Shown: positions 9,638 to 18,216 of the stretch, piece by piece | Layout of the letters: each line of letters begins with the position of its first letter | How positions within the stretch are numbered: the first letter of the stretch is position 1 | Source: Planctomycetaceae bacterium | Lineage (GTDB): Bacteria > Planctomycetota > Planctomycetia > Planctomycetales > Planctomycetaceae | Direction: 5' to 3' | NCBI GenBank assembly: GCA_002726205.1 | Contig: PBSL01000036.1 | Location: forward strand, 1 to 64,000 | DNA length: 64,000 nt | Position numbers and translations under genes: made by a program | Notes under the pieces: model-generated | Database searches by the model: none | Told to the model about the DNA's origin: nothing | The model's input: only the letters and a program-made list of their open reading frames with translations

Positions 9638-11626
9638 ATGAGAGGTCTGCTGGGATTGCTGTTGATCGTGGGAGCGGGCGGGTGTGTTGACGATCAGCCG
9701 TCGCTTTCGTTCGAGCGACACGCGGGGTTTGTCAATGGCGTGGGCTTCGGGCGGGTTGTCAGCTTCAGCAATGACAGCACGGTGAAAGGGCAGGCCCGAC
9801 CCGGGACAGCAAAGCCGAAATCATCGAAGCGTGTTTCGAGCGGCGAGTGGTTGCGGGTCGTGGGCAAGCAGATCAGGACTTCGCCGAGTGCGGCGTACTA
9901 TCCCGCTGACCAGGTCTTCCTGGGAATGGGTGTCGCCCACCCGCGGACATCTCAATTGCCCTATGGAAGTGATGAACCGGTCGCCAGGTTCGCCAGGGAG
10001 CGGCATTGCAACATCCTGAGAATCACGACCCATCGGCCCGGCGAGGGAGGTCCGTCGGATGTCGACAAGTTCATCGCCTGGGGTGATGAACAGGTCCGGA
10101 TCTGCAAGAAACACAGGATCTACTCGATTCTCGACTGGTACCACCAATCCGGTTACAAGTTTCTGGTCCACGATCGGGCACGCTTCGATGCCTGGAAGGA
10201 CTTCTGGATTCGCGTCGCCCGGTATTACCGCGACGATCCCTGGGTTATCTTCGAGATTCTCAATGAACCGATCGTCGATCAAGACGAGTGGCTGCAACTT
10301 CGAGATCGAATCGCGGACTGCATCCGGGCAATCCGGGCGACCGAGGGGACCAGGAAGCACCTCGTGCTTGTCGGCGGAAATCGCTGGTGCAACTCGTCTC
10401 ACATCAGCGAATCCTGGGACGGGTTCAATCCCGACCCTGCCAGGATGACCGCAATCGTGTTCCACGACTACAGCGAGAGCACGCCGGAAAAGACGGCGAG
10501 AAACATCGACGAGTTCCAGAAGAACAACGAGATTCCCGTCTTCGGGTCTGAATGGGGGATCAAGCCGGGATTAAAGGGAGCCGGGGTGAAGGAGTGCAGG
10601 GAGCAGGAGATCGGCATGCTGGACAAGGTCTATCTTCCTCGCAAGATCTCCGAATGTTTCTGGTCTCTAAGCGGAAACGGCGGGTTTCTCGAACAGCCCG
10701 AGAACCCCTGGAAATCCCCCGGTCCCGGCACACCGCTGCATGATTGCATTCCCTTCTCAGACATCTGGATTCCTCGAACAATCGAGAATGCGTCTCGCTG
10801 CAGGATTGTCGTCCATCCCGAGATTTCCGCGAGTGCTGGGCAAATCGCAGCAGATGGAGTGGCCGGCAGCACAATCGCCCTGGAGATCAAGGACCAGGCC
10901 AACTGGCGAATCGAGTACAACGACCGGGCAAAAGACAGCGTTCTTTTCAGTACCAGCCACGGGAATCTGGAAGGGACGAACCCGGTCACCGGGTTGGCGA
11001 CGGGTACCGCGAAGGTTGTCCTGAAGTCAGGCAGGCCGGGCACAGCGGATGTCGCGGCCAGCTATTCCTGGAACGCCGCCTTGTGGCAGTACACGGCCGT
11101 TGACAGTTATGTTTCGAGGCCGAGTTTCGGGTACTGGAAGGCCGTTGATGGACGGATCTTCTCTGAATCCAGGATCGCCCGGGACAAGTACAAGGTCTCG
11201 GCATCCAAGAGCTGGCACGCGAAAGGGCCCGGGCCTCACTGGCTTGTCGTGGACCTGGGTGCGGCGTATACGGTTGGCCGGTTCGTTGTCCATCACGATG
11301 GCGCCGATGCTGCCGGGGGAAATCCCCAGCACAACACGAGTGATTTCCAGATTCAGCGAGGCAGCACCCTGGGTGGCCCCTGGAAGGACCTGGCACGGGT
11401 CAAGGGAAACACCGACAGCGTCACGACACACACGATTGCCCCGGTGAAGATGCGTTATGTCCGCCTGTACATCACCGGCGCCGGACAGACGGATGATCCC
11501 ACTGCCAGGATCTGCGAGTTTGAAGTCTATGCGACGGCGAGGGTGACAATTCAGGTGAAGGTCGGGAAATCCACCGCCCCCATCCTGCGGGCCGGTCGCG
11601 GTCGCGGAAGCAAGCCGACATCCTGA
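9638..11626 (+). CDS. GH5-family glycoside hydrolase lipoprotein with Ig-like and F5/8C domains
   Basis: ATG 9638 starts the lipoprotein signal MRGLLGLLLIVGAGGC, almost the same as that of the CotH gene. The 662-residue protein has a TIM-barrel GH5-type catalytic domain at about 75-400. FEILNEP gives the acid/base Glu (near 210), and PVFGSEWG gives the nucleophile Glu (near 305). Residues about 410-495 look like a bacterial Ig-like (BIG2) domain. About 500-650 match an F5/8 type C (discoidin) sugar-binding domain (PHWLVVDLGAAYTVGRFVVHH, MRYVRLYITGAG). It probably acts on beta-glucan or mannan at the cell surface; specificity within GH5 is not readable by eye. The promoter is the shared repeat. 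Confidence 0.85.
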   Translation: MRGLLGLLLIVGAGGCVDDQPSLSFERHAGFVNGVGFGRVVSFSNDSTVKGQARPGTAKPKSSKRVSSGEWLRVVGKQIRTSPSAAYYPADQVFLGMGVAHPRTSQLPYGSDEPVARFARERHCNILRITTHRPGEGGPSDVDKFIAWGDEQVRICKKHRIYSILDWYHQSGYKFLVHDRARFDAWKDFWIRVARYYRDDPWVIFEILNEPIVDQDEWLQLRDRIADCIRAIRATEGTRKHLVLVGGNRWCNSSHISESWDGFNPDPARMTAIVFHDYSESTPEKTARNIDEFQKNNEIPVFGSEWGIKPGLKGAGVKECREQEIGMLDKVYLPRKISECFWSLSGNGGFLEQPENPWKSPGPGTPLHDCIPFSDIWIPRTIENASRCRIVVHPEISASAGQIAADGVAGSTIALEIKDQANWRIEYNDRAKDSVLFSTSHGNLEGTNPVTGLATGTAKVVLKSGRPGTADVAASYSWNAALWQYTAVDSYVSRPSFGYWKAVDGRIFSESRIARDKYKVSASKSWHAKGPGPHWLVVDLGAAYTVGRFVVHHDGADAAGGNPQHNTSDFQIQRGSTLGGPWKDLARVKGNTDSVTTHTIAPVKMRYVRLYITGAGQTDDPTARICEFEVYATARVTIQVKVGKSTAPILRAGRGRGSKPTS

Positions 11627-11666
11627 TGCCCGGGCCGAATCCGGTGTATCATCAATAAGCACTCCG

Positions 11667-11685
11667 GTTGGCACCAATCGCCAAC
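11667..11685. other. Inverted repeat upstream of DUF1549 gene
   Basis: GTTGGC (11667-11672) and GCCAAC (11680-11685) form a perfect 6 bp inverted repeat with a 7 nt centre, about 50 nt before ATG 11733. It may be an operator or a leader hairpin; nothing in the sequence decides between them. Confidence 0.3.
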
Positions 11686-11732
11686 GCCACACCCTGCCGC
11701 ATCCTGAAGAAGACAACCGCGGAGCCTGGACA

Positions 11733-14174
11733 ATGAACCGAATACGGACTCTTGCGTTGATCCTGACCACCCTGTCGGTCGTGCGAACGACCCAGGTCCT
11801 TGCGGACGAGTTTGCGCCAACCGCCAAAGAGGTTTCTTTCAACCGGGACGTCTTTCCGATTCTTTCCGATCGATGCTTCGCATGCCATGGCCCGGATTCA
11901 AAGGTTCGCAAGGCGACTCTGCGGCTGGATCGGGCCGGCGGTGTGGATGGAGCGTATCGGACCCACGATGGCTCAACGGCGATCAAGCCACGTTCGCTCG
12001 AGGAAAGCGAACTCTGGCAGCGCGTCACCAGCGGTGACGTTGATCAGGTGATGCCTCCTCCGCACGCACGCAAGAAGCCGCTTTCCAGAGAGGAACAAGC
12101 GATCATCAGGAATTGGATCAAGGCGGGCGCTCCTTATGAGCGATTCTGGGCTTTTGTGCCTGCCAGGAATCCGGACATTCCCAGGGTGCAGAACCGCAAG
12201 TGGAGCCGGCAACCGATCGATCTCCACGTCCTGGCCAAGCTGGAATCCCTTGGCCTGCAACCTTCCAGGGAAGCCGACAGCCGTACGTTGATACGGAGGC
12301 TCAGCTTCGACCTGACGGGGTTGCCGCCGACCCTTGACGAAATCAAGGTGTTCCTGGCCGACGATCGTCCAAAGGCTTACGAAGCCCTCGTCGATCGCTT
12401 GTTGGCCAAGAAACAGTTTGGCGAGCATGTTGCCCGCTACTGGTTGGACCTGGTTCGCTTTGCCGACACCAACGGCATGCACAAGGATTTTTACCGGAAC
12501 TTCATTGCTTACCGCGACTGGGTGATCAGGGCGTTCAACGACAACCTGGGATACGACGATTTCGTCCGCTACCAACTGGCAGGTGACTTGTTTCCCAATG
12601 CGACCAACGACCAACTCGTCGCTACGGGGTTCAGCCGGTTGCACCTCATCATTGATCGCGGCACCGCGCTGCCCGAGGAGAGTTTCTTCAAGAACGTGGT
12701 TGACCGGGTCACCGCGGTTGGCACCAGTTTCATGGGGATGACCGTCCATTGCGCGACCTGCCACGAACACAAATACGACCCACTCAGCCAGAAAGATTTC
12801 TACTCGCTGTTCGCGTTTTTCAACAACATCGATGCGGCGCCTGAAACCAACGGTCGTCCAAGGAACGGTCTTCAGCCTCCTTTCCTGGCGTTAGGAACAC
12901 CCGGACAGAACAGGAAGCTGCAGCAGTTGGACAAGCAGGTTGCTGAGAGTCTCAAGACCTTGAAGGCTTTGAAGGCGAAAGTGGCCGCAGAAAAAGATCC
13001 GCGGAAAAAGAAGGCGTTCGCCGAGGAACTCAAGGCAAGCACCGCCAAGCACGAGGGGCTGAAAGGAACGCGTGATCGGCTTGACCGGCAGATCCTGCGG
13101 GCAATGGTGATGAGAGAGCGCAAGGAAGTTCGTCCGACCCACATCAGGATCCGAGGGCAATACGATGCTCCTGGAGAACTGGTCGAGCGTAACACGCCCG
13201 GGTTCTTGCCCCCCCTGAAGAAAACCGGGAAGACTGCGACACGAATGGATCTCGCGGAATGGTTCGTCGACCCCGGCAATCCTCTCACCGCTCGGGTCGC
13301 GGTCAATCGCTTCTGGCAGCAGTTCTTTGGGACCGGGCTGGTGAAGACCTCCGAGGATATCGGGGCCCAGGGCGAAGTTCCCAGTCATCCCGAACTGCTC
13401 GATCATCTCACGGTGTCCTTTACCGCATCAGGATGGAACGTCAAGGCCCTGGTCAAACAGATCGTGACCTCCAGGACCTATCGCCAGTCATCTGTTTCCA
13501 CCGCGAGACAATTTGCCTCGGATCCTGAAAACCGGCTGCTGGCTCGAGGATCTCGTTTCAGGATGGACGCCGAGATGATCCGGGACCAGATTCTTGCCAC
13601 CAGCGGCCTGCTCGTGAACACGATGTACGGCAAGAGTGTCAAGCCACCTCAACCGGATGGTCTCTGGAAGTCAGTCACCATGATTGGCGAGCGATTCAAG
13701 GCCGACACGGGCGATGCAATCCATCGTCGCAGCCTCTACACCTACTGGAAACGCGGTATGCCGCCGCCCCAGATGACTATTCTCAATGCCCCGAACAGAG
13801 ACGCGTGCGTCGCCCGTCGCGAACGCACCAACACGCCCTCCCAGGCCTTGCTGCTGTTGAACGAGAGCGAATATCTGAAGGCGGCGCGTGAACTTGCCCG
13901 GAAGGTCCTGGGCATTGAAGGGGCAAGAGCATCGCAGCGTTTGGCTTTTGCCTACGAGACAGTCACTTCCAAGCTGCCGGACCAGCAGGAGCGGCAGATC
14001 CTGTCCGATCTCCTGCGGACTCTCCAGAAGAGCTATCTCGAAAGTCCTGCATTGGCGGCCGAGATTTGCGACGGATTGAACCTGGGCACCGCCGGGGAAA
14101 AGGCACAGCTCGCCGCATGGACTGTCCTGGTCAATGCTCTCTACAACCTCGATGTCACCAAAACCCGAGAGTAG
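11733..14174 (+). CDS. PSCyt1/DUF1549/DUF1553 planctomycete cytochrome protein
   Basis: An 813-residue secreted protein. A signal peptide (residues 1-24) is followed by a planctomycete cytochrome c domain with heme motif CFACH (Cys48, Cys51, His52). A DUF1549 domain follows at about 160-370 (FDLTGLPPT, RYWLDLVRFADTNG), then a lysine-rich helical insert, and DUF1553 at about 500-765 (RVAVNRFWQQFFGTGLV, RRSLYTYWKR). The protein ends 1 nt before the DUF1501 start, the usual pairing in Planctomycetota. The biochemical role of these pairs is not firmly known; a periplasmic redox role in glycan breakdown is often assumed. The start is supported by the signal peptide. Confidence 0.9.
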   Translation: MNRIRTLALILTTLSVVRTTQVLADEFAPTAKEVSFNRDVFPILSDRCFACHGPDSKVRKATLRLDRAGGVDGAYRTHDGSTAIKPRSLEESELWQRVTSGDVDQVMPPPHARKKPLSREEQAIIRNWIKAGAPYERFWAFVPARNPDIPRVQNRKWSRQPIDLHVLAKLESLGLQPSREADSRTLIRRLSFDLTGLPPTLDEIKVFLADDRPKAYEALVDRLLAKKQFGEHVARYWLDLVRFADTNGMHKDFYRNFIAYRDWVIRAFNDNLGYDDFVRYQLAGDLFPNATNDQLVATGFSRLHLIIDRGTALPEESFFKNVVDRVTAVGTSFMGMTVHCATCHEHKYDPLSQKDFYSLFAFFNNIDAAPETNGRPRNGLQPPFLALGTPGQNRKLQQLDKQVAESLKTLKALKAKVAAEKDPRKKKAFAEELKASTAKHEGLKGTRDRLDRQILRAMVMRERKEVRPTHIRIRGQYDAPGELVERNTPGFLPPLKKTGKTATRMDLAEWFVDPGNPLTARVAVNRFWQQFFGTGLVKTSEDIGAQGEVPSHPELLDHLTVSFTASGWNVKALVKQIVTSRTYRQSSVSTARQFASDPENRLLARGSRFRMDAEMIRDQILATSGLLVNTMYGKSVKPPQPDGLWKSVTMIGERFKADTGDAIHRRSLYTYWKRGMPPPQMTILNAPNRDACVARRERTNTPSQALLLLNESEYLKAARELARKVLGIEGARASQRLAFAYETVTSKLPDQQERQILSDLLRTLQKSYLESPALAAEICDGLNLGTAGEKAQLAAWTVLVNALYNLDVTKTRE

Positions 14175-14175
14175 C

Positions 14176-15612
14176 ATGAAGAATCCTGTTACCGAATATG
14201 GCGATCTCCAGTCGCGGCGTTCCTTTTTGAGTGCCTCGGGCATGGGCCTCGGGGCAGCCGCCTGTGCTTCATTGATCGGCAATCAAGCCGCTGCGGCCAG
14301 TCCCGGCGTGGCCTCCCGGCCCAAGGCAAAGAGGATCATCTTCCTGTTCATGGCCGGAGCTCCAAGCCAGGTTGACCTGTTTGATTACAAACCCGACCTC
14401 CACAAGCTCTTCAAGACCGAGTTGCCCCAGTCCATCAGGAAAGGGCAGCGGGTCACGGCGATGACCCGGGGCAAGGAAAAGCTCGTCGCGCCATCGACGT
14501 TCAAGTTCGCCCGGCAGGGAAAGAGCGGGGTGTGGATGTGCGAACTTCTTCCTCACCTTTCAAAGGTGGCCGACGACCTGTGCTTGATTCATTCCTTCAA
14601 TACCAACGCCATTAATCACGACCCGGGTAAGACCTCGTTTTGCACCGGGTCGGAAATCCCCGGGAAGCCGAGCATGGGCTCCTGGCTGAGCTATGGCCTG
14701 GGATCATTGAACAAAGACCTGCCGGACTTCGTGGTGCTGCCTTCGGCCTTTTGGAGTGGCCGGGTGAACGTTCAGGCGCTCTACGCCCGGCTGTGGGGCA
14801 GCGCGTTTCTTCCCTCCAGGCACCAGGGGACTTCCTTTCAGACCGTGGGTGACCCTGTGTTGTTCCTCTCCAATCCCAGGGGGATCGACGGCAAGGTTCG
14901 TCGCAGGATGCTGGACTCGCTCTCCCAACTGAACCAAAAGCACCTTGCCGAAATCGGTGATCCCGAGATCCAGACAACCATCGCCCAGCAGGAGATGGCC
15001 TTTCGGATGCAGTCATCCGTTCCGAAGTTGACCGATATTTCCAAGGAGCCCAAGGGGGTTCTGGAGATGTATGGCCCCGAGGTCAACAAGCTCGGATCGT
15101 ACGCAAGAAATTGCCTTCTGGCGCGTCGGATGGTGGAGAGAGACGTGCGGTTTGTGCAACTCTTCCACCGCGGCTGGGATCATCATTCTCGCCTGCCCGA
15201 CAACATGCGGGGGCAGTGCCGAGACGTCGATCAACCGACCGCCGCACTGCTCAAGGATCTCAAGTCGCGTGGGCTTCTCAACGACACCCTGGTTGTTTTT
15301 GTCGGGGAATTCGGACGAACCGTGTTTGGCCAGGGCAATATCACCCGCGACAATTACGGCCGCGACCACCATCCCCGTTGTTTTTCGGGATGGCTCGCCG
15401 GTGGCGGGATCAAGGGGGGCATGCACTACGGTAAGACCGACGACTTCAGCTACAACGTGGTCGAAAACCCCGTCCACGTGCGGGATCTCCATGCGACGAT
15501 GCTCCATCTCCTTGGAGTTGACCATCGCGAGCTGATTTTCCCTTTCCAGGGTCTCGACCAAAAGCTGACCGGTGTGGAAAAGTCACGGGTGGTCAAAGAG
15601 ATCATCAGCTGA
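14176..15612 (+). CDS. DUF1501 Tat-exported protein
   Basis: ATG 14176 lies 1 nt after the stop of the DUF1549 gene, which implies translational coupling; upstream in-frame ATGs lie inside that gene. The twin-arginine signal SRRSFLSASGMGLGAA directs folded export. The 478-residue protein has the alkaline-phosphatase-like DUF1501 fold signature: IIFLFMAGAPSQVDLFDYKP near the N-terminus, then VVFVGEFGRTVFGQ and GRDHHPRCFSGWLAGGGIKGG near residues 375-415, which supply Asp/His metal ligands. The family is likely a periplasmic hydrolase or sulfatase relative, but no substrate has been established to my knowledge. It forms an operon with the preceding cytochrome gene and is followed by a good terminator. 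Confidence 0.9.
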   Translation: MKNPVTEYGDLQSRRSFLSASGMGLGAAACASLIGNQAAAASPGVASRPKAKRIIFLFMAGAPSQVDLFDYKPDLHKLFKTELPQSIRKGQRVTAMTRGKEKLVAPSTFKFARQGKSGVWMCELLPHLSKVADDLCLIHSFNTNAINHDPGKTSFCTGSEIPGKPSMGSWLSYGLGSLNKDLPDFVVLPSAFWSGRVNVQALYARLWGSAFLPSRHQGTSFQTVGDPVLFLSNPRGIDGKVRRRMLDSLSQLNQKHLAEIGDPEIQTTIAQQEMAFRMQSSVPKLTDISKEPKGVLEMYGPEVNKLGSYARNCLLARRMVERDVRFVQLFHRGWDHHSRLPDNMRGQCRDVDQPTAALLKDLKSRGLLNDTLVVFVGEFGRTVFGQGNITRDNYGRDHHPRCFSGWLAGGGIKGGMHYGKTDDFSYNVVENPVHVRDLHATMLHLLGVDHRELIFPFQGLDQKLTGVEKSRVVKEIIS

Positions 15613-15660
15613 CCACCGTCCGATGTTTGGGGGCGCGTCGTCTGCGGAATCGACGCCGGT

Positions 15661-15698
15661 CACGTACCCGGTGATCCGGCCGGGTGCGTGAGGCTTTT
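15661..15698 (+). terminator. Rho-independent terminator after DUF1501
   Basis: CACGTACCCGG (15661-15671) pairs with CCGGGTGCGTG (15680-15690), an 11 bp stem with one G-U pair and an 8 nt loop, followed at once by AGGCTTTTG. It lies 49 nt after the DUF1501 stop and before the STAS gene promoter. Confidence 0.6.
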
Positions 15699-15750
15699 GC
15701 CCGGCTGGTCGGCCCGATCGGAAAGTGACCAGATGAGCGACACCGCTGTG

Positions 15751-15759
15751 TGCTAGACT
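15751..15759 (+). promoter_or_regulatory. Extended -10 promoter of the STAS/HATPase gene
   Basis: TGCTAGACT: a TG dinucleotide one base before TAGACT (15754-15759) makes an extended -10, which can work without a good -35; I see no convincing -35. The expected start is near 15766, with a 21 nt leader containing TGGAGCGG before ATG 15787. Confidence 0.5.
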
Positions 15760-15786
15760 GAGTCGGAACAAAACTGGAGCGGCAAC

Positions 15787-16695
15787 ATGGAAATCACGAT
15801 TCTTGAACGCGACGACGGCATCACGCACATCGTTCTCGCAGGTCGTCTCGACACCACGGCGGCCGAGGAACTCGGAGCGGATATCTCCGCCGCAGCGACA
15901 GAGCAAAATCGGCCGGCGATCATTGATGTGTCGGGGATTGAGTTCCTGGCTTCAATGGGGATTGGCACGCTGCTGGCCATCAGCAAGAGAATGACGAAAG
16001 CCGGCTACAAGCTGATCGTCCTGAATCCCCAGGGAATGGTTGACGTCGTTCTCAAGGCATCCAAGCTGAACAAGGTGATGTCGATTGTACACGACTTGGA
16101 CGAGGCGCTTGAAATCCTGCAAGCCGATCAGCAGCAGGACGACGCCTCGGACCCGCAGCGCGAGGTGTCTGCAGGCTATTCGCGCCCCCAGGAGACCCCG
16201 GTTTCAACGGCAGACCCCGCAACAGAAAACACATTGAAGCTGGCGATCAAGAACGAGATCTCTGAATTCAAGACCTTGAATGCCAGCCTGGCTCAGTTCC
16301 TTGCTGCCCACACGGTTCCTTCCAGGGCGGCTTACGCGGTGGACCTGGCGGTCGAGGAACTGGTCATGAATGTGATCCGTTATGCCTTTCTCGACGACGA
16401 CACGCATTCAATCGAGATCGAACTCGCGATCGAAGGTGATCAGATCGTCCTGCGAATCGTGGATGACGGCAGACCGTTTGATCCTCGAGAGAACCCTGTG
16501 CTCGACTTGCAGTCCGATGACCGCGAGGTTGGAGGACTGGGGCTGTACCTGGTGCTGGACATGGTGGACATGTTGAAATATGAGCGTGTCGATGAAGAGA
16601 ATCGGGTCGAAGTTCGAGTCTCGATGATCGTGGAAGACCAGGGCGAAGACCTGTCAGAGGCAGTGAGTGATTTGCCCGAGACGAGCGGCGGGTAG
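15787..16695 (+). CDS. STAS anti-sigma antagonist fused to RsbW-type HATPase
   Basis: A 302-residue cytoplasmic protein with two regulatory domains in one chain. Residues 1-115 are a STAS domain of the SpoIIAA/RsbV type; FLASMGIGTLL carries Ser56 at the position that is phosphorylated in antagonists. After a linker of about 45 residues, residues 160-300 form an HATPase_c domain: N-box EELVMNVIRYAF (about 189-200), G1 VDDGRPFDP (about 225-233) and GGLGLYLV (about 249-256). In partner-switching systems these are separate proteins, with the kinase (RsbW) phosphorylating the antagonist (RsbV). Here phosphorylation could occur within the chain or between copies. No sigma factor or phosphatase is next to it. 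It converges with the PilT-like gene. Confidence 0.85.
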   Translation: MEITILERDDGITHIVLAGRLDTTAAEELGADISAAATEQNRPAIIDVSGIEFLASMGIGTLLAISKRMTKAGYKLIVLNPQGMVDVVLKASKLNKVMSIVHDLDEALEILQADQQQDDASDPQREVSAGYSRPQETPVSTADPATENTLKLAIKNEISEFKTLNASLAQFLAAHTVPSRAAYAVDLAVEELVMNVIRYAFLDDDTHSIEIELAIEGDQIVLRIVDDGRPFDPRENPVLDLQSDDREVGGLGLYLVLDMVDMLKYERVDEENRVEVRVSMIVEDQGEDLSEAVSDLPETSGG

Positions 16696-16781
16696 TGCGC
16701 CGATGGTCGAGTGTTGCGTGACCGCCGCTGTGCGTTCGCAGAAGCGTCCCGGACGAATTCGACCGCGCCGCGCGACCGGGT

Positions 16782-17981
16782 TTACAGGATGCCTGCCGAT
16801 TTGACGTCGATCCCCTTGAGGGCCATTTTCAGCGCGTCGACGTTGGGGGCGACCGCGAATGCCGTGGCCCGATCGATCAGGTTCTCGTCCAACAACTGCT
16901 TGAGGCTCATCGTGAAATCCTGCATCCCCTCTTCGCTCCCGATGCGGATTGCATCGGACAATTTGTGGTCCTCACCTTCCAGGATCAGTTTCTTGACAAT
17001 CGGGTTAAAAAACATGATCTCGACCGTCGGCACTCGCCCGACGTCCGGCTTGATGGACTTCAGCAGCTTTTGCGCGACGATGCCTTTCGTGTTGAACGCA
17101 ATCGCACTGCGCATCGCGTCATGCATGTCCTGCGGAAACAGGTCGAGGATACGTCCGATACACGTTGCTGCGCTGGAAGCGTGGATCGTCCCGTAAACCA
17201 GGTGGCCGGTTTCCGCCGCGTGAATGGCGGTCATGAACGTTTCCTCGTCACGCATTTCGCCGACCAGCATGACATCGGGGTCTTCGCGGACGGCATGCTT
17301 CATGGCAATGCCGAAGTCCTTGACATCCTCGCCGATCTCCCGCTGGTTGATGACGGATTTATCCTCGGTAAAGAGGAACTCGATCGGATCCTCCAGCGTC
17401 AGGATGTGTTTGCGGTATTTGCGGTTGATGTAGTTGAGCATCGAGGCGATCGTCGTCGATTTTCCCGAACCCGTGACGCCGGCCAGCAACACCAATCCCT
17501 GGTCATAATTGCACAGCTTCTCCATCGATGGCGGCAGGTACAGGCCCTCGAAGTCCGGAACAAAGTCGTTGATTTTCCGGGCCACTAAACCGATGTTTCC
17601 CAACTGGGTGAGCAGGTTGACCCGGAACCGCCATGTCGTCCCATCCACATCGCAGGTGTAACTGAAGTCCGCACCGCCATTCTCGAGAAAAATCTGCCGG
17701 TTCCGCGAGTCCATCATGGGAACCAGCAACCGCACCATCTCTTCGGAGTTGATCGGGGGCAGATCCAGAGCCCTCACCTCGCCGTCGGTGCGAATCATCG
17801 GCGGGCTGCCGACTTTCATGTGCAAATCGCTACCGTCGAGCTTGACCAGCGCCCGGAATATCCTGTCGACTTCCAGTTCCTTTTCGTGAACAGCGAGACG
17901 ATCAAGCAAGAAGGCACTCAATTCTCCACCGGAACTCGGCTGTGCCGCGGTGCTGAGGTCTTCAGCTTTCGAATGGGACAT
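16782..17981 (-). CDS. PilT-type ATPase (first copy)
   Basis: A 399-residue cytoplasmic ATPase of the type II/IV secretion family, closest by eye to PilT retraction motors. Walker A is GVTGSGKST (near 170). The Asp box is HILTLEDPIEFLF, Walker B is DVMLVGEMRDEETF, and the His box is AAETGHLVYGTIHAS. The N-terminal PAS-like half contains SDLHMKVGSPPMIR, typical of PilT/PilU. About 40 extra residues precede this domain. The C-terminal sequence EEGMQDFTMSLKQLL is also PilT-like. No pilin, PilB or PilC gene is nearby, so its partner is encoded elsewhere. A second, divergent PilT-like gene lies at 29377. The start follows TGGAGAA. Confidence 0.9.
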   Translation of the reverse strand: MSHSKAEDLSTAAQPSSGGELSAFLLDRLAVHEKELEVDRIFRALVKLDGSDLHMKVGSPPMIRTDGEVRALDLPPINSEEMVRLLVPMMDSRNRQIFLENGGADFSYTCDVDGTTWRFRVNLLTQLGNIGLVARKINDFVPDFEGLYLPPSMEKLCNYDQGLVLLAGVTGSGKSTTIASMLNYINRKYRKHILTLEDPIEFLFTEDKSVINQREIGEDVKDFGIAMKHAVREDPDVMLVGEMRDEETFMTAIHAAETGHLVYGTIHASSAATCIGRILDLFPQDMHDAMRSAIAFNTKGIVAQKLLKSIKPDVGRVPTVEIMFFNPIVKKLILEGEDHKLSDAIRIGSEEGMQDFTMSLKQLLDENLIDRATAFAVAPNVDALKMALKGIDVKSAGIL

Positions 17982-18048
17982 TCGCTATTCTCCAGTAGCG
18001 GTGGCCGTCGGCGCAGCCACCGGCGGTTTCAACTGCCGGGATGACCGG

Positions 18049-18083
18049 ATTGTAGTCCACAACCGGTTCGCATTCCACAACCG
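18049..18083 (-). promoter_or_regulatory. -10 element with upstream direct repeats, PilT-like gene
   Basis: On the minus strand TACAAT (plus bases 18049-18054) is preceded by two identical 10-mers, CGGTTGTGGA (plus bases 18056-18065 and 18074-18083), spaced 18 bp from start to start. No clear TTGACA-like -35 is found. Same-side repeats directly upstream of a -10 are typical of an activator site. The ATG at 17981 is about 60 nt downstream of the predicted start. Confidence 0.4.
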
Positions 18084-18166
18084 AAGTCTAGAGCTCCGGA
18101 TTGGTCATTTTCGGCTGCGACGGCGTGCCAGTCCTTGCGGCAGTACGCTGCCTCGGATGGATCGGC

Positions 18167-18199
18167 CGGGTTGAATGCCGGGGCGGGACCCGGCGATGG
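18167..18199 (+). repeat. Orphan copy of the shared promoter repeat
   Basis: CGGGTTGAATGCCGGGGC (from 18167) matches the promoter repeats at 301, 4482, 8281 and 9569, including the TTGAAT -35. However, the bases 17 bp downstream are CGATGG, a poor -10, and no plus-strand gene follows. It is either a decayed copy or, read on the minus strand, part of a GCCGGG/CCCGGC hairpin past the end of the DUF1501 gene at 18217. Confidence 0.4.
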
Positions 18200-18216
18200 C
18201 CCTCCAGGCCGTGATC

